Part shown: piece by piece, positions 51,242 to 51,986 of the stretch
Position numbering within the stretch: position 1 is the first letter of the stretch
Layout: the number at the start of each line of letters is the position of its first letter
Source of the DNA: Clostridiales bacterium
GTDB lineage: Bacteria > Bacillota > Clostridia > DUOD01
Length of the DNA stretch: 51,986 nucleotides
Direction of reading: 5' to 3'
Assembly (NCBI GenBank): GCA_012838995.1
Contig: DUOD01000020.1
Location: 1-51,986, forward strand
Notes under the pieces: model-generated
Told to the model about the DNA's origin: nothing
Databases searched by the model: none
What the model saw: only the letters and a program-made list of their open reading frames with translations
Translations under genes and position numbers: made by a program

Positions 51242-51727
51242 ATGGCAGACCATCCCATTGGAGATATCATGCAAACCACCATGGAAAATATTAAAGAAAT
51301 GATAGATGTAAATACTATTGTGGGCGATGCCGTTGAAACGGGAGACGGTACTGTAATAATACCCATATCAAAACTTTCCTTTGGTTTCGTATCCGGCGGC
51401 AGCGAATTTTCGGCTGAGGGAAAGGACGGTAAGAACAGCAAAGTCCCAAAGGATACCTTATCAGACGGCGGCAAGGACAAGCTTCCCTTCGGCGGTGGAA
51501 CAGGGGCAGGTGTTTCCGTACAACCGGTGGCCTTTCTGGTAGTAGGACAGGGTCAAATAAAACTCCTTCCGGTTATGCATTATTCAGCAATAGATAAGGT
51601 TATAAATTTCATACCTCAACTGGTGGAAGAAGTACAGGGAGTTTTAAAAAAACAAGATAAAACACCAATTCCTAATATACCCGACCCTACCATGACAAAT
51701 CAAAATACAACACATAAAAAAATGTAA
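51242..51727 (+). CDS. ytfJ: GerW/YtfJ family sporulation protein
   Basis: A 161-residue protein with MQTTMENIKEMIDVNTIVGDAVETGDGTVIIPISKLSFGFVSGGSEF at the N-terminus, a glycine-rich loop GGGTGAGVSVQPVAFLVVG, and a variable C-terminal tail. These features identify the YtfJ/GerW family, found in spores and linked to germination in Bacillus. It follows the DUF2953 gene by 6 bases and is followed by a terminator. Confidence 0.93.
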   Translation: MADHPIGDIMQTTMENIKEMIDVNTIVGDAVETGDGTVIIPISKLSFGFVSGGSEFSAEGKDGKNSKVPKDTLSDGGKDKLPFGGGTGAGVSVQPVAFLVVGQGQIKLLPVMHYSAIDKVINFIPQLVEEVQGVLKKQDKTPIPNIPDPTMTNQNTTHKKM

Positions 51728-51732
51728 ACTGT

Positions 51733-51757
51733 AGCAACGAAAAAACGTTGCTTTTTT
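51733..51757 (+). terminator. Rho-independent terminator after the GerW-type gene
   Basis: AGCAACG pairs with CGTTGCT around an AAAAAA loop, followed by six T. Confidence 0.88.
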
Positions 51758-51850
51758 AATACAATAAACAATGGTTCAATTATGCTAATTTAGCAACAAA
51801 TAAAGTTTATAATTTATACCTCTACTACAAAACTGGTAAAGGATGGTCCT

Positions 51851-51986
51851 ATGAAAAAGATTCTAACAATAAGCATAATTGTCTTTATGATCATAATACA
51901 TATCGAAACGCCGTCCCTAGTTCAGGCAAGGGCCCATGCACAACAACCCCAAATATCAGCCCAAGCGGCCATAGTAATGGAAGCCG
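51851..51986 (+). CDS. N-terminus of a D-alanyl-D-alanine carboxypeptidase (cut by window end)
   Basis: The last 136 bases open a frame from ATG 51851 with AAAGGATGG upstream. It encodes a signal peptide (MKKILTISIIVFMIIIHIETPS) and then ISAQAAIVMEA, which resembles the first beta strand of S11 carboxypeptidases (compare AKAAILVEN in the protein at 45352). A dacB-type gene after scpAB, DUF2953 and ytfJ is the usual order in Clostridia. The SxxK, SxN and KTG motifs lie beyond the window, so the call depends on context. Confidence 0.7.
   Translation, partial: MKKILTISIIVFMIIIHIETPSLVQARAHAQQPQISAQAAIVMEA

Overview
The window is a dense, almost entirely plus-strand stretch of a chromosome from an endospore-forming member of the Clostridia (Firmicutes). 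The evidence is the complete spoIIIAA-AH operon, spoIVB, spo0A, spoIIM, a GerW/YtfJ-type gene and dacF-type carboxypeptidases, strong GGAGG ribosome binding sites, frequent TTG/GTG starts and gene orders typical of Clostridia. An OLE RNA with its partner gene oapA points to a lineage with extremophile or anaerobe habits (inference from where OLE is known). No tRNA, rRNA, CRISPR array, insertion sequence or prophage gene was seen. I do not name a species.

Region 1 (122-9024) is a type IV pilus operon behind a good sigma-A-type promoter: pilT, pilC, a major-type pilin, pilD, four minor pilin/pseudopilin-like genes including a PilX-like protein, then pilM-pilN-pilO. The extension ATPase PilB is not in the window and is probably just upstream. 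pilC and pilD appear to use rare start codons (ATA or ATT, and CTG). Region 2 (9049-13037) holds housekeeping genes: shikimate kinase, an endonuclease IV-like TIM barrel, aroQ, a Xaa-Pro peptidase, efp and a small zinc-ribbon protein.

Region 3 (13105-18443) is the spoIIIA operon with a sigma-E-like promoter. It encodes most of the mother-cell side of the feeding-tube channel. Region 4 (18450-25201) runs Asp23-AmaP-DUF2273, nusB, a TsaD-like paralogue, xseA-xseB, ispA, a YuiD-type membrane protein, then about 600 nt without an ORF that I identify as OLE RNA with its own promoter, and oapA. Region 5 (25207-33527) continues dxs, tlyA, nadK, argR, recN, spoIVB and spo0A. ispA and dxs bracket the OLE/oapA pair with isoprenoid synthesis. 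spo0A has a near-perfect sigma-H promoter overlapping a Spo0A box.

Region 6 (33589-40818) has a steA-steB-GT2-MraY-like cluster that looks like an envelope or lipid-linked glycan module, then DUF3866, a NUDIX ADP-ribose pyrophosphatase, an EndoQ-type PHP nuclease and spoIIM. Region 7 (40918-46545) has xerD, the nucleoside catabolism genes deoB-punA-pdp, and a dacF-like carboxypeptidase. Region 8 (46548-51986) has lysA behind a consensus promoter, a roughly 250-nt apparently structured RNA of unknown family, trpS, scpA-scpB, a DUF2953 protein, a GerW-type protein and the start of another D-Ala-D-Ala carboxypeptidase.

The most noteworthy signals are the OLE RNA/oapA module, the unassigned RNA between lysA and trpS, the rare start codons in the pilus operon, and the overlap of sigma-H and Spo0A sites upstream of spo0A. 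All family assignments come from reading the translated sequences, not from database searches.
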